Below, piece after piece: positions 40,279 to 52,477 of a DNA stretch of 64,000 bases. The stretch's first letter is position 1, and each line of letters begins with the position of its first letter. The notes under the pieces were generated by a model, which did not search any database, was not told the DNA's origin, and saw only the letters and a program-made list of their open reading frames with translations. This DNA comes from Alcanivorax sp. (GTDB lineage Bacteria > Pseudomonadota > Gammaproteobacteria > Pseudomonadales > Alcanivoracaceae): positions 1,364,001-1,428,000 of the forward strand of contig CP051239.1 of NCBI GenBank assembly GCA_017794945.1, in the 5' to 3' direction. Made by a program: the position numbers and the translations under genes.

Positions 40279-42161
40279 GCCTGCCGGGCCGCCTGGTGAC
40301 GATGCTTCTTGAGGAAGATCAGCAGCAGCGAGATCGCCGCCGGAGTCACCCCGGGAATGCGGCCGGCCTGGCCGATGGTCTCGGGGCGCACGTCCTCGAG
40401 TTTCTGCTTCACCTCGTTGGACAGCCCCTGCACCGCCCGGTAATCAAAGTCCAGCGGCAGGGCCTGGTCCTCGGCGGCGCGCAACTTGGCGATTTCCGCT
40501 TCCTGGCGGTCGATGTAGCCGGCGTACTTGGCGACGATCTCCACCTGCTCGATCACCGCCGGCTCGGCCGGCGCCAGGCCCGCCGCCTCGGCCAGCGGCC
40601 GATAGCTCAGCTCGGGGCGCTTAAGCAGATCCATGAGGGTGTATTCATGGGGCAGCGGTTTGTCGAGCAGCGCGTTGACGCGCTCCGCTTCCGCCGTGCC
40701 AGGGCGCACGAAGGTGGCCTTGAGCCGGGCCTGTTCACGCTCCATGCCTTCACGCTTGGCCTCGAAGGCCGCCCAGCGCTCGTCGTCCACCAGGCCCAGT
40801 TCGCGGCCTTTTTCGGTGAGACGCAGATCGGCGTTGTCCTCGCGCAGCAGCAGCCGGTACTCGGCGCGGCTGGTGAACATCCGGTAGGGCTCCTGGGTGC
40901 CCATGGTGATCAGGTCGTCGACCAGCACGCCCACGTAGGCTTCATCGCGGCGCGGCGTCCAGGCTTCTTTTTCCTGGCTGAGCAGGGCCGCGTTCAGTCC
41001 CGCCAGCAACCCCTGGGCGCCGGCTTCTTCATAGCCGGTGGTGCCGTTGATCTGGCCGGCGAAGAACAGCCCGGGCATGTGCTTGGTCTCCAGGCTGTGC
41101 TTGAGGTCCTGGGGATTGAAGTAGTCGTACTCGATGGCGTAGCCGGGCCGCGTGATGCTGGCGTTCTCGAAACCACGGATGGAACGCACCGCCTCCAGCT
41201 GGATATCGAACGGCAGGCTGGTGGAAATGCCGTTGGGGTACAGCTCGAAGGTATCCAGGCCTTCCGGTTCGACGAAGATCTGGTGGCTGTTCTTGTCCGG
41301 GTAGCGGCTCACCTTGTCCTCGATGGACGGGCAGTACCGCGGCCCGGTGCCTTCGATCACGCCGGTGAACATGGGGCTGCGGTCGAACCCGGAGCGGATG
41401 ATGTCGTGGGTGCGCTCATTGGTGTGGGTAATAAAGCAGCAGGTCTGGCGCGGGTGCTCTTCCACCTTGCCCAGATAACTCATCACCGGCAGCGGCTGGT
41501 CGCCCCACTGCTCTTCCATCACCGAGAAGTCCACGGTCTTGCCGTCGATGCGCGGCGGCGTGCCGGTCTTCAGACGGTCGACGCGGAACGGCAGCTCGCG
41601 CAGCCGGCGCGCCAGGGCGTTGGAGGGCTGGTCGCCGGCGCGGCCGCCCTGGTGGTGGTCCAGGCCCACATGGATGACACCGCCCAGGAAGGTCCCGGCG
41701 GTCAGCACCACGGCGTCGGCGTGGAAGCGCAGGCCCATGTTGGTCACCGCCCCCACGCAGCGGCCGTTCTCGACGATCAGGTCGTCCACGCTTTGCTGGA
41801 ACAGGGTCAGGTGGGGCTGGCTCTCCAGGGTGGCGCGGATCGCCGCCTTGTAGCGCACCCGGTCGGCCTGGGCGCGGGTGGCGCGCACCGCCGGGCCCTT
41901 GCGGGCGTTGAGCACGCGGAACTGGATACCGCCCTTATCGGTGGCGCGGGCCATGGCCCCGCCCAGGGCGTCGATTTCCCGAACCAGGTGGCTCTTGCCG
42001 ATGCCGCCGATGGCCGGGTTGCAGCTCATCTGGCCCAGAGTCTCGATATTGTGCGTCAGCAGCACGGTGTCCACGCCCATGCGGGCGGACGCCAGAGCCG
42101 CTTCGGTGCCGGCGTGGCCGCCACCAATCACCAAAACGCCGAATCGCTGGGGGTAATCCAT
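40275..42161 (-). CDS. mnmG: tRNA uridine-5-carboxymethylaminomethyl modification enzyme MnmG (GidA)
   Basis: A 628-residue FAD enzyme that with MnmE modifies U34 of several tRNAs. The FAD site is [21 protein letters not shown]. It also has [25 protein letters not shown] and, later, [16 protein letters not shown]-type sequence (here GYEEAGAQG). The start was set at ATG 42161 (MDYPQRF), which matches homologues; a GTG seven codons upstream is possible. First gene of the par operon. Confidence 0.98.
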   Translation of the reverse strand: MDYPQRFGVLVIGGGHAGTEAALASARMGVDTVLLTHNIETLGQMSCNPAIGGIGKSHLVREIDALGGAMARATDKGGIQFRVLNARKGPAVRATRAQADRVRYKAAIRATLESQPHLTLFQQSVDDLIVENGRCVGAVTNMGLRFHADAVVLTAGTFLGGVIHVGLDHHQGGRAGDQPSNALARRLRELPFRVDRLKTGTPPRIDGKTVDFSVMEEQWGDQPLPVMSYLGKVEEHPRQTCCFITHTNERTHDIIRSGFDRSPMFTGVIEGTGPRYCPSIEDKVSRYPDKNSHQIFVEPEGLDTFELYPNGISTSLPFDIQLEAVRSIRGFENASITRPGYAIEYDYFNPQDLKHSLETKHMPGLFFAGQINGTTGYEEAGAQGLLAGLNAALLSQEKEAWTPRRDEAYVGVLVDDLITMGTQEPYRMFTSRAEYRLLLREDNADLRLTEKGRELGLVDDERWAAFEAKREGMEREQARLKATFVRPGTAEAERVNALLDKPLPHEYTLMDLLKRPELSYRPLAEAAGLAPAEPAVIEQVEIVAKYAGYIDRQEAEIAKLRAAEDQALPLDFDYRAVQGLSNEVKQKLEDVRPETIGQAGRIPGVTPAAISLLLIFLKKHRHQAARQA

Positions 42162-42228
42162 AGTCAAGCTCGCTCGCGACACGCCCCGAAAGGCCCGCCG
42201 CTTAAAATATGATCAGATCGGGCGCGCT

Positions 42229-42234
42229 AGTATA
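42229..42234 (-). promoter_or_regulatory. Possible -10 element of the mnmG operon
   Basis: TATACT on the minus strand, 67 nt before the mnmG ATG. No good -35 is visible at 16-18 nt (TTTATT is the nearest), so this is tentative. Confidence 0.35.
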
Positions 42235-42365
42235 GTCCGAACCCAAACAAAATAAAGGGCGGGTAAAAAGCGCGTCGGCTGCGCCGGTCCGGCAGTGAGT
42301 CGACACCGGCCTTTCTATATACTTGATGCTCTGTTCGTTTTACCCCTGATATTCCCGGAGCGCAT

Positions 42366-44069
42366 TTGGAATCACTGAACGTTTTCCTGCTGATCGGCAC
42401 CGGCCTGATGTTCGTGGGGCTGCTGCTGGGCACCCTGAGTGCGCGCATCGGCGTGCCCTCCCTGCTGGTGTTCCTGGTGGTGGGCATGGTGGCCGGCGAA
42501 GACGGTATCGGCGGCATTCAGTTCGATGATTTCTCGCTGGCCTATGTGGTCAGCAACATCGCCCTGGCGATTATTCTGCTCGACGGCGGCCTGCGCACCC
42601 GGCTGACCACCTTCCGCCTGGCGTTGAAGCCGGCGCTCAGCCTGGCCACCGTGGGCGTGATGCTGTCCGCCTCGCTGGTGGGCGCCTTCGCCACCTGGTT
42701 GATGGACGTGGACTGGCGCCTGGGCCTGCTGCTGGGCGGCATCATCGGCTCCACCGACGCCGCCGCGGTCTTCAATGTGGTCAAGGGCGCCGGCGTGACC
42801 ATCAACGAGCGGGTGGCCAGCACCCTGGAGATCGAATCCGGCCTCAACGACCCCATGGCGATCTTTATCACCCTGATGCTGGTGGGGGTGATGATGAACC
42901 CGGAGGTCAGCTTCGGCTGGGAAATGCTGATTACCCTGATCCAGCAGTTCGGCCTGGGCATGCTGCTGGGCCTGGGTCTGGGCGCGCTGCTCAGCGAGAT
43001 TCTGCTGCGCGCGCGCAGCAACGAAGGCCTGCACGCCCTGCTGCTGTGCAGCGGCGGCGCCATGGTGTTCGCCACCACCAACCTGGCCGGCGGCAGCGGT
43101 TTCCTGGCGGTGTACCTGGCCGGCCTGGTGGCGGGCAACCGGCGCGGCGGCACCGGCGACAACGTGCTGCGCTCGATGGATTCCCTGGCCTGGCTGGCCC
43201 AGTCCGGCATGTTTTTGATGCTGGGGCTGCTGGTGACGCCCTCGGAGCTGATCGGCGACGGCCTGATCAATGCCCTGCTGGTGGCGCTGTTCCTGATGGT
43301 GGTGGCACGCCCGCTGTCGGTGTGGGTCAGCCTGCTGCCGTTCCGTTTCAAGTGGCGCGAGAAGCTGTTTATCTCCTGGACCGGTCTGCGCGGCGCCGTG
43401 CCCATTGTGCTGGCGGTGTTCCCGTTGCTGGCCGGCGTCGGCCAGACCCGGCTGCTGTTCGACATCACCCTGGTGGTGGTGCTGATTTCGTTGCTCGCCC
43501 AGGGCGCCAGCCTGCGCTACATGGCGCGCTGGTTGAAGGTATCGGTGCCGGCCACCACACCGCCCAAACAGATGGTGCCACTGGCGGCCACCGGCGACCG
43601 CTATGTCATGCAGTTCGAGGTGGACGCCTCCGCCAAGGCGGAAGGCCAGCGGCTGGGGGCGATCACCACGCCGCGCATCACGCCGCTGCTGATTATCCGC
43701 AATAAGGAGTTCCGCAACCTGGCCGAGGACCCGGTGATCGAGGCCGGTGATCTGGTCACCTGGCTGGCGCCGGTGGGCGAGCGCGACTATTTATCGGATC
43801 TGTGCCACCGTCTCTCCAAGGACGAGAAGCGCTTCTACGGCGATTTCTTCGTGCGCGGCGGCGTGCCGGTGGAGCAGCTGGTGGCGGTGTACGGCATCGA
43901 GCAGATCGACCCTCTGCTGCACGGCCTGACCGTGGAGGCGGTGTTCGAGCGGCAGTTCGGCCAGCAGGCCGTGGTGGGCGACACGGTACGGTTGGGCGGC
44001 CTCAAGCTGCGCGCCCGCACCGTGGAGCAGGGCCGCGTGCTGCTGATCGGCATCAAACTGCCCAAATAA
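42366..44069 (+). CDS. nhaP2: K+/H+ antiporter, CvrA/NhaP2 type
   Basis: A 567-residue CPA1 antiporter with about 12 membrane segments. Key patterns are GVPSLLVFLVVGMVAGEDGIGG, GSTDAAAVFNVVKGAG and SGLNDPMAIFITL, whose Asp is the ion site. A cytoplasmic TrkA-C domain (about 405-480) and a CorC/HlyC-like end follow, as in NhaP2/CvrA. These proteins expel potassium and support growth at low osmolarity. The start is TTG at 42366 with GGAG 5 nt upstream. Divergent from mnmG. Confidence 0.93.
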   Translation: MESLNVFLLIGTGLMFVGLLLGTLSARIGVPSLLVFLVVGMVAGEDGIGGIQFDDFSLAYVVSNIALAIILLDGGLRTRLTTFRLALKPALSLATVGVMLSASLVGAFATWLMDVDWRLGLLLGGIIGSTDAAAVFNVVKGAGVTINERVASTLEIESGLNDPMAIFITLMLVGVMMNPEVSFGWEMLITLIQQFGLGMLLGLGLGALLSEILLRARSNEGLHALLLCSGGAMVFATTNLAGGSGFLAVYLAGLVAGNRRGGTGDNVLRSMDSLAWLAQSGMFLMLGLLVTPSELIGDGLINALLVALFLMVVARPLSVWVSLLPFRFKWREKLFISWTGLRGAVPIVLAVFPLLAGVGQTRLLFDITLVVVLISLLAQGASLRYMARWLKVSVPATTPPKQMVPLAATGDRYVMQFEVDASAKAEGQRLGAITTPRITPLLIIRNKEFRNLAEDPVIEAGDLVTWLAPVGERDYLSDLCHRLSKDEKRFYGDFFVRGGVPVEQLVAVYGIEQIDPLLHGLTVEAVFERQFGQQAVVGDTVRLGGLKLRARTVEQGRVLLIGIKLPK

Positions 44070-44095
44070 TCTTCGCAACCTTCACTGGAGCGCCC

Positions 44096-44911
44096 ATGAC
44101 CCGATTCGATAACCACCGTGTTGTGATCACCGGCGCCGGCGCCGGCATCGGCCGCCTGATGGCGGAGAAGCTGGCCGCCCGGGGCGCCGAAGTGATCGTC
44201 ACCGCGCGGCGCATCGCCGCCGCCCGCGAGGTGGTGGAGTGCATCCGTAACGCCGGCGGCAACGCCCACGCCTACACCCTGGACGTGAGCAAGATCGCCA
44301 CCATCGCCCGTTTCCGCGACAAGCTGCACGAAGAGCGCGGCCCGATCAGCATGCTGATCAACAACGCCGGGGTGGTGTTCGGCGGCGAATTCGAACAGGT
44401 CGACCTGCAGCGCCACCTGGACACCTTCAAGGTCAACAGCGAAGGGCTGATGGCCTGCACCCACGCCTTCATGGACGATCTGATCGCCGCGCCGCGTGCC
44501 CATCTGGTCAATATCGCCAGCGCCTCGGCGTTTATCGGCCTGCCCTACGGCAGCACCTACGCGGCCAGCAAATGGGCGGTGGTGGGCTTTTCCGAATCCC
44601 TGCGCCTGGAGATGCTGGAGCGCGGCCTGAAACAGGTGAAGGTGACCACCGTTTGCCCCAGCTATATCGCCACGGGCATGTTCAAGGGCGTTAAAACGCC
44701 GCTGTTCTCGCCCATGCTGACGCCCAACCGGGTGGCCGACAGCATTCTCAACGGGGTGGCCAAGGGGGAAGCGTTCGTGATCGAGCCGCCCATGGCCCGC
44801 TCCGTGGAGCTGCTCAAGGGGGTGCTGCCGCGCAAGCTCTGGGATCAGGTGGCCCGGCGCACCGGCGTTTCCACCTCCATGTACAGCTGGAAGGGCAAGG
44901 ACAAGGGCTGA
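44096..44911 (+). CDS. Short-chain dehydrogenase/reductase
   Basis: A 271-residue classical SDR. Cofactor site TGAGAGIG near 13-20, with TARR downstream suggesting NADP preference. It also has NNAG near 90, SASAF, YAASK (Tyr about 159, Lys about 163) and the C-terminal extension of lipid-acting SDRs. TGGAG lies 6 nt before the ATG and the gene is 26 bp after nhaP2, so co-transcription is possible. Substrate unknown. Confidence 0.92.
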   Translation: MTRFDNHRVVITGAGAGIGRLMAEKLAARGAEVIVTARRIAAAREVVECIRNAGGNAHAYTLDVSKIATIARFRDKLHEERGPISMLINNAGVVFGGEFEQVDLQRHLDTFKVNSEGLMACTHAFMDDLIAAPRAHLVNIASASAFIGLPYGSTYAASKWAVVGFSESLRLEMLERGLKQVKVTTVCPSYIATGMFKGVKTPLFSPMLTPNRVADSILNGVAKGEAFVIEPPMARSVELLKGVLPRKLWDQVARRTGVSTSMYSWKGKDKG

Positions 44912-45053
44912 GCCCGCCGCCGGCCGTTCAACTCTGTGTATAGCCGTTCTCAAGGCGCTTACAAAGCGCCGATTCACCCTGTAGCCGCGACACACCGCTG
45001 CTCCGTCAATGTCAGTCAACGCTTGTTCGCTAAGAATGCCGGGCTGTTGTGAA

Positions 45054-45071
45054 GCGAACCCTCCGGTTCGC
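45054..45071. promoter_or_regulatory. Candidate operator upstream of the acyl-CoA dehydrogenase
   Basis: GCGAACC-CTCC-GGTTCGC is a perfect 7-bp inverted repeat 27 nt before the ATG at 45099. TetR-type fatty-acid regulators such as PsrA bind short palindromes of roughly this build, but no specific match is claimed. Confidence 0.45.
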
Positions 45072-45098
45072 GTCCGGAATTGCTGACGAGGGTGTGTT

Positions 45099-46913
45099 AT
45101 GCCGACCTACAAGGCCCCCCTGCGCGATATGCGCTTTCTGATCAATGAAGTGTTCGACTTCGAGAGCCACTACAAGACGCTGCCCAACGGCGAGGAAGCC
45201 ACGCCGGACATGGTGGAAGCGATCCTTGGCGAGCTGGCCAAGTTGTGCGAGAACACCATCGGTCCTCTCTACCACAGTGGCGATCACGAGAGCTGCAAGC
45301 TGGAAGACGGCCAGGTCACCACGCCCAAGGGCTATAAAGAAGCCTACCAGGAGTACGTGGCCGGCGGCTGGCAGGGCCTGTCCCACCCGGCGGAGTACGG
45401 CGGCCAGGGCCTGCCCATGTCGCTGGGCCTGTTCAAGCAGGAAATGATGGGCACCGCCAACTGGCCCTTCGCCATGTACCCGGGCCTGTCGCTGGGCGCC
45501 ATGAACACCATTCAGCTGCACGGTGACGAGGATCAGAAGGCCACCTATCTGACGCCCCTCACCGAAGGCACCTGGGCGGGCACCATGTGCCTGACCGAGC
45601 CGCAGTGCGGCACCGACCTGGGTCAGGTGAAGACCAAGGCGGAGCCCCAGGCGGACGGCTCCTACAAGATCACCGGCACCAAGATCTTTATTTCCTCCGG
45701 CGACCACGATCTCACCGAGAACATCGTTCACATCGTGCTGGCCCGTCTGCCGGACGCGCCCAAGGGCACCAAGGGCATTTCCCTGTTCATCGTGCCCAAG
45801 TACCTGCCCGGCAAGATCGGCGAGAGCAACGGCGTGGTGTGCGGTTCCCTGGAAAAGAAGATGGGCATCAAGGCGTCCGCCACCTGCGTGATGAACTTCG
45901 ACGAGGCCACCGGCTTTATGATCGGCGAGGAGAACAAGGGCCTGGAGTGCATGTTCACCTTCATGAACTCGGCGCGCATCGGCACCGCCTGCCAGGGCAT
46001 CGCCCACGCCGAGCTGGCCTACCAGGGTTCACTGCCCTACGCCAAGGAACGCCGTTCCATGCGCGCCCTGTCCGGCAAGAAAGACCCGGACGCGGTGGCG
46101 GACGCCCTGATCCACCACGGTGACGTGCGCCGCATGCTGCTCAAGCAGAAAGCGATCGCCGAGGGCGGCCGGGCGATGATCTACTTCGCCGCCCAGTACG
46201 CGGACAACATGATCTCCGGGATGCTGGAAGACGATCAGGAAAAATACGATCGCTGGGACAGCGAGCTGGGCTTCCTGACGCCGATCCTGAAGGGCTTCCT
46301 CACCGAGAAGGGCCTGGAAGTGGCCAACGACGCCATGCAGATTTTCGGCGGCCACGGCTACATCAAGGAACACGGCATGGAGCAGATCGTGCGCGACGCG
46401 CGCATCGCCACGCTCTATGAGGGTACCACCGGCATTCAGGCCCTCGACCTGCTGGGCCGCAAGGTGCTGCTCTCCAGCCGCGGCAAGTGCGTCCGCGATT
46501 TCTCCAAGAAGCTGGTGGATTTCGGCACCAAGAACCTGCGCGACGGCCAGCTGCGTCCCTACGCCTGGAAGCTGCTGAAGATCGCCGCCGAGTGGAACTA
46601 CCTGACCACCCGCATCATGCTCAACGCCGCCAAGGACCGGGAGATGGTCGGCACCGCCAGCCACGATTTCCTGATGTACTCAGGCTACGCGATGATGGCG
46701 TACTTCTGGGCGCTGCAGGCGAAAGTGGCGGCGGACAAGCTGGAGCACGGCGGCGCCGAGCCGAAGGAGTTCTACCAGGCCAAGCTGGCCACCGCGGAGT
46801 TCTTCTTCGAGCGCATGCTGCCCACCGCCAAGGGCCACGCGGAAGCGGCCCTGAAACCCACCAAGAGCACCATGCAGCTGGCGCCGGAGCACTTCTCGTT
46901 CGACTACGAGTGA
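45099..46913 (+). CDS. Acyl-CoA dehydrogenase, long (about 600-residue) DmdC/FadE type
   Basis: A 604-residue FAD enzyme for the first step of beta-oxidation. It starts MPTYKAPLRDMRFLINEVFDF, the N-terminal extension of this subfamily. The FAD region has MCLTEPQCGTDLGQVKTKA, then GTKIFISSGDHDL. The catalytic glutamate is in LYEGTTGIQALDLLGRK (about 445). An extra C-terminal domain follows. Relatives include the PA0506-PA0508 dehydrogenases and DmdC. Chain-length preference cannot be read. The last 10 bp overlap the convergent HAD gene. Confidence 0.95.
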   Translation: MPTYKAPLRDMRFLINEVFDFESHYKTLPNGEEATPDMVEAILGELAKLCENTIGPLYHSGDHESCKLEDGQVTTPKGYKEAYQEYVAGGWQGLSHPAEYGGQGLPMSLGLFKQEMMGTANWPFAMYPGLSLGAMNTIQLHGDEDQKATYLTPLTEGTWAGTMCLTEPQCGTDLGQVKTKAEPQADGSYKITGTKIFISSGDHDLTENIVHIVLARLPDAPKGTKGISLFIVPKYLPGKIGESNGVVCGSLEKKMGIKASATCVMNFDEATGFMIGEENKGLECMFTFMNSARIGTACQGIAHAELAYQGSLPYAKERRSMRALSGKKDPDAVADALIHHGDVRRMLLKQKAIAEGGRAMIYFAAQYADNMISGMLEDDQEKYDRWDSELGFLTPILKGFLTEKGLEVANDAMQIFGGHGYIKEHGMEQIVRDARIATLYEGTTGIQALDLLGRKVLLSSRGKCVRDFSKKLVDFGTKNLRDGQLRPYAWKLLKIAAEWNYLTTRIMLNAAKDREMVGTASHDFLMYSGYAMMAYFWALQAKVAADKLEHGGAEPKEFYQAKLATAEFFFERMLPTAKGHAEAALKPTKSTMQLAPEHFSFDYE

Positions 46914-47509
46914 TCCAGCCCGGCCAGCGGCAGCAGTTCGTCGAGACGGTCGATCACCAGATCGGCCTGATCGACGAACCGCTGGTTGCCGGGGTTGCGC
47001 AATAGACACGCGGCCATGCCCGCGTTGCGCGCGGCCTGCAGGTCGTAGACGAAATCCCCCACGTACACGCACGCCTCGGGCGGCACGCTCAATCGCCGGC
47101 TGAGCATCAACAGCCCCTCCGGATCCGGTTTCGGGGCACAATCCTCCCGCGTGAGAATGCAGTCCACCGCCAGATCTAGAATCTCGCCGGTGCGGGCCAC
47201 CGCGGCCCGGCTGTTGCGGGTGAGGATGCCGGTGGGTACCCGCGCCCGCGCCAACCGTTGCAGCAGGGACTCGGCGCCGTCGATCCATTCGGCGGCGTCG
47301 GCGCCGCGCATCTCGAACTCGTGCAGGCGTTGGCGGCCCTGCTCGGCGCGGGCGGCGTCCTCCAGCCGGTCCAGGTACTCGAGCACGCCGATGCCCTCGG
47401 GCACGCCGACCTCGGCGCGGATGGCGGTGAAATCAAGCCGGGTGTCCGCCAGGGTGCCGTCCAGATCGAACAGCACGGCGGCGAACCTTTGGGGGGTCGC
47501 AGTCGTCAT
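46904..47509 (-). CDS. HAD-family hydrolase (phosphatase, subfamily IA)
   Basis: A 201-residue HAD phosphatase, phosphoglycolate-phosphatase-like. Motif I is VLFDLDGTLADT, motif II ILTRNS, and motifs III/IV APKPDPEGLL and YVGDFVYDLQAARNAG. The ATG at 47509 was chosen as nearest to the family N-terminus. An alternative TTG at 47548 would overlap the upstream stop by 4 bp; neither has a strong ribosome site. Probably co-transcribed with the winged-helix gene. Substrate unknown. Confidence 0.88.
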   Translation of the reverse strand: MTTATPQRFAAVLFDLDGTLADTRLDFTAIRAEVGVPEGIGVLEYLDRLEDAARAEQGRQRLHEFEMRGADAAEWIDGAESLLQRLARARVPTGILTRNSRAAVARTGEILDLAVDCILTREDCAPKPDPEGLLMLSRRLSVPPEACVYVGDFVYDLQAARNAGMAACLLRNPGNQRFVDQADLVIDRLDELLPLAGLDHS

Positions 47510-47544
47510 TCCGGCAGTCTGCGGCCGGCGCCCGCAAGGCGTCG

Positions 47545-47922
47545 TCAAGAAAAGACCCGGCGCTTCTCGAAGGTCTGCAGGGAGGCGTCGAGGAAATCCT
47601 CGATCACTTTCAGCAGCTGCGGCGACATGGTGATGCGCCGCCGGCGGCGGTCCTGGTCGTCCACGGTCTCGTCCAGCAGACCCTTCTCAATGGCGGTCTG
47701 CACGTACTTCACCGCGGTGCGGTGGCTGACCTTGGGCATGAAACGGTAGAGCTCGGTTTTGGTGAACGCCCGGTCCCGGGCCAGCCACATGCGGGTGAAA
47801 AGATCGGAATAGTTCAGATCGTAGAACACCTCATCACCGAACAGGGCGCCCCAGTGGGCATCGGATTCCTGCAAGGCGATCACAAAGGCGCGGCGACGAC
47901 GGTCGGCGTATTTTTTTGGCAT
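47545..47922 (-). CDS. Small winged-helix protein, possible transcriptional regulator
   Basis: A 125-residue protein. The segment FTKTELYRFMPKVSHRTAVKYVQTAIEKGLLDETVDDQDRRRRRITMSPQLL reads as a MarR-like winged helix: recognition helix, then a basic wing of five arginines, then a beta strand. The N-terminal 45 residues resemble no family I know. AAGGG lies 6 nt before the ATG. Seven A follow the second codon. No ligand site is apparent. Confidence 0.75.
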   Translation of the reverse strand: MPKKYADRRRRAFVIALQESDAHWGALFGDEVFYDLNYSDLFTRMWLARDRAFTKTELYRFMPKVSHRTAVKYVQTAIEKGLLDETVDDQDRRRRRITMSPQLLKVIEDFLDASLQTFEKRRVFS

Positions 47923-47988
47923 TAGGGCCCTTCCCGTTCCGTTGAATCGCCGATGATAACGGAAAGCGGGAAGGGTCTCGACGCCGGA

Positions 47989-50400
<2,412 letters not shown>

Positions 50401-50616
50401 GTCTGGCTCCGCCTTTGGATGTCGGTCTCAGACTGGGGAACGGGTATGACCGGCGGGTGGCGAGACCATGGCAGATATCTTGCAACCCATGATTTTACAA
50501 GCGTTACCCGCACCACCGGGGTACCTTGGAAGTCTTACAAGGAAGGCACAGTCAGGCCGGAAAGGCTCTGCTAATATGAAAGAAATCACCACTTTCCATA
50601 ATAAAAAGGGGATGGC

Positions 50617-51990
50617 ATGAAAACGTTGAGTCCCGTGGATCAACTGTTTCTGTATTTGGAGAAACGCCAGCAGCCGATGCATGTGGCGGGACTGCAGTTG
50701 TTTTCATTTCCGGAGGGCGCCGGCCCCAAGTACGTCAGCGAGCTGGCGCGCTCGATCCGCGAGTATTCCTCGCCGGAACCGCCCTTCAACCAGCGTCTGA
50801 CCCGCCGCTTCGGCCAGTACCAGTGGATGGAAGACCAGCAGTTCGACATGGATCACCATTTCCGCCATGAAGCGCTGCCCAAACCCGGTCGCATCCGTGA
50901 GCTGCTCTCGCTGGTGTCCGCGGAGCACTCCAACCTGCTGGACCGGGAGCGGCCACTGTGGGAAGCCCATCTGATCGAGGGCATCCGCGGCCGTCAGTTC
51001 GCGCTGTATACCAAGGTGCACCACTCGGTGGTGGACGGTATCTCCGCCATGCGCATGGGCATGCGCGCGCTGTCGCCGGACCCGGAAGAGCGGGATCTGC
51101 CGCCGGTGTGGGCCTACAAGCCGAAGAAGCGCGGCCGGGGCCTGCCCAGCAACCCGGTGGACGCGGTCAGCAGCCTGGCCCGTCTGACCACCGGCGCCAG
51201 CCGCCAGATCGCCACGGTGCCGGCGCTCGCCCGGGAGATCTACAGCGTCACCCAGAAGGCCAAGGACGACCCCAATTTCGTTTCCATCTTCCAGGCCCCG
51301 GACACCATTCTGAACCAGTGCATCACCGGGTCCCGGCGGTTCGCGGCGCAGAGTTATTCGCTGGATCGCCTCAAGCGTTTGTCCGGCGCCTTTAACTGCA
51401 CCCTCAACGATGTGGTGCTGAGCATGTGCGGGCACGCGCTGCGGGAATACCTGATCAGCCAGAACGCCCTGCCCGACCGCCCGCTGATCGCCATGGTGCC
51501 GATGTCCCTGCGCAAGGACGACAGCGCCGGCGGCAACCAGATCGCGATGATCCTCGCCAACCTGGGCACGCACATCTGCGACCCGGCCAACCGTCTGCGT
51601 GTGGTGCAGGCGTCGGTGCGCGAGGCGAAGAAGCGTTTCTCGCAAATGAGCCCGGAAGAAATTCTTAATTTCACCGCGCTCAGCATGGCGCCCACCGGCT
51701 TGAATCTGCTCACCGGCCTGGCGCCGAAATGGCGTGCCTTCAACGTGATTATTTCCAACGTGCCGGGGCCGCGCGAGCCGCTGTACTGGAACGGTGCGCG
51801 GCTGGAGGGCATGTACCCGGTGTCCATCGTGCTGGACCGCATCGCCTTGAACATGACGCTGACCAGTTACCGGGGTCAGATCGAATTCGGGCTGATTGCC
51901 TGCCGCCGGACACTGCCGTCCATGCAGCGTCTGCTGGATTATCTGGAGCAATCGATCCGCGAACTGGAGATCGCCGCCGGGTTCAAATAA
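50617..51990 (+). CDS. atfA: Wax ester synthase/acyl-CoA:diacylglycerol acyltransferase (AtfA1-like)
   Basis: A 457-residue WS/DGAT enzyme that esterifies fatty alcohols or diacylglycerol with acyl-CoA to form storage lipid. The active site HHSVVDG is at 135-141, preceded by RPLWE. Also present are NDVVLSMCGHALREYL, SNVPGPREPLYWNGARLEGMYPVS and the C-terminal LDYLEQSIRELEIAAG. From memory, length and sequence are very close to Alcanivorax borkumensis AtfA1. The upstream 216 bp hold a possible TAATAT -10 near 50572. It fits with alkB as the storage arm of alkane metabolism. Confidence 0.96.
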   Translation: MKTLSPVDQLFLYLEKRQQPMHVAGLQLFSFPEGAGPKYVSELARSIREYSSPEPPFNQRLTRRFGQYQWMEDQQFDMDHHFRHEALPKPGRIRELLSLVSAEHSNLLDRERPLWEAHLIEGIRGRQFALYTKVHHSVVDGISAMRMGMRALSPDPEERDLPPVWAYKPKKRGRGLPSNPVDAVSSLARLTTGASRQIATVPALAREIYSVTQKAKDDPNFVSIFQAPDTILNQCITGSRRFAAQSYSLDRLKRLSGAFNCTLNDVVLSMCGHALREYLISQNALPDRPLIAMVPMSLRKDDSAGGNQIAMILANLGTHICDPANRLRVVQASVREAKKRFSQMSPEEILNFTALSMAPTGLNLLTGLAPKWRAFNVIISNVPGPREPLYWNGARLEGMYPVSIVLDRIALNMTLTSYRGQIEFGLIACRRTLPSMQRLLDYLEQSIRELEIAAGFK

Positions 51991-52192
51991 GCCCGGCGCG
52001 ACGCCGGCCGCGTTTAACAAAAAAAGGCTTGGAACGGCGCAAAAAAGGGTAGTAAAGTCAAATTGCTGCAGATTTGGCAGTGGTTGGTTTTGGTAGTTGC
52101 CTTCCTTCGCGTGAAGCCCAAGAAGTCTCCGAACACCCCCTCCTGGTTTGCAAGCAACACCCTATGTTCAGTTTTTTCGAGGTATTGATTCA

Positions 52193-52396
52193 ATGGCTAC
52201 TGGTACCGTGAAATGGTTCAACGAATCCAAGGGTTTCGGCTTTATTTCCCAGGATGACGGTGGCGCGGATGTGTTCGTGCATTTCAGCGCGATCAACGGC
52301 TCGGGCTTCCGCACTCTGGCGGAAGGTCAGAAAGTCACTTTCGACATTCAGCAAGGTCCCAAGGGACCGCAGGCCGCGAACGTCGTCGGCGAATAA
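52193..52396 (+). CDS. Cold shock protein, CspA family
   Basis: A 67-residue single cold-shock domain with RNP1 KGFGFI and RNP2 VFVHF, an RNA chaperone. GAGGT lies about 10 nt before the ATG at 52193. The 202 bp between the wax synthase stop and this gene hold no other gene and may include a long leader, as in csp genes; I see no defined cold-shock box. Confidence 0.96.
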   Translation: MATGTVKWFNESKGFGFISQDDGGADVFVHFSAINGSGFRTLAEGQKVTFDIQQGPKGPQAANVVGE

Positions 52397-52416
52397 GACG
52401 ACCTCAACGACCGGGA

Positions 52417-52444
52417 AGAACCCCGCTTCATGCGGGGTTTTTTC
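52417..52444 (+). terminator. Terminator of the cold shock gene
   Basis: AACCCCGC, a 5-nt loop, GCGGGGTT and a T-rich tail, about 22 nt after the stop. Confidence 0.92.
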
Positions 52445-52477
52445 TTGCCCGCCAAAAACGGAACCAGGAACCAGACC

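Noticed and set aside
42162-42365. Chromosome replication origin next to mnmG, as in E. coli
   Set aside because: No DnaA-box cluster or AT-rich unwinding region is visible, and the neighbour is an antiporter gene rather than mioC, rpmH or dnaA.
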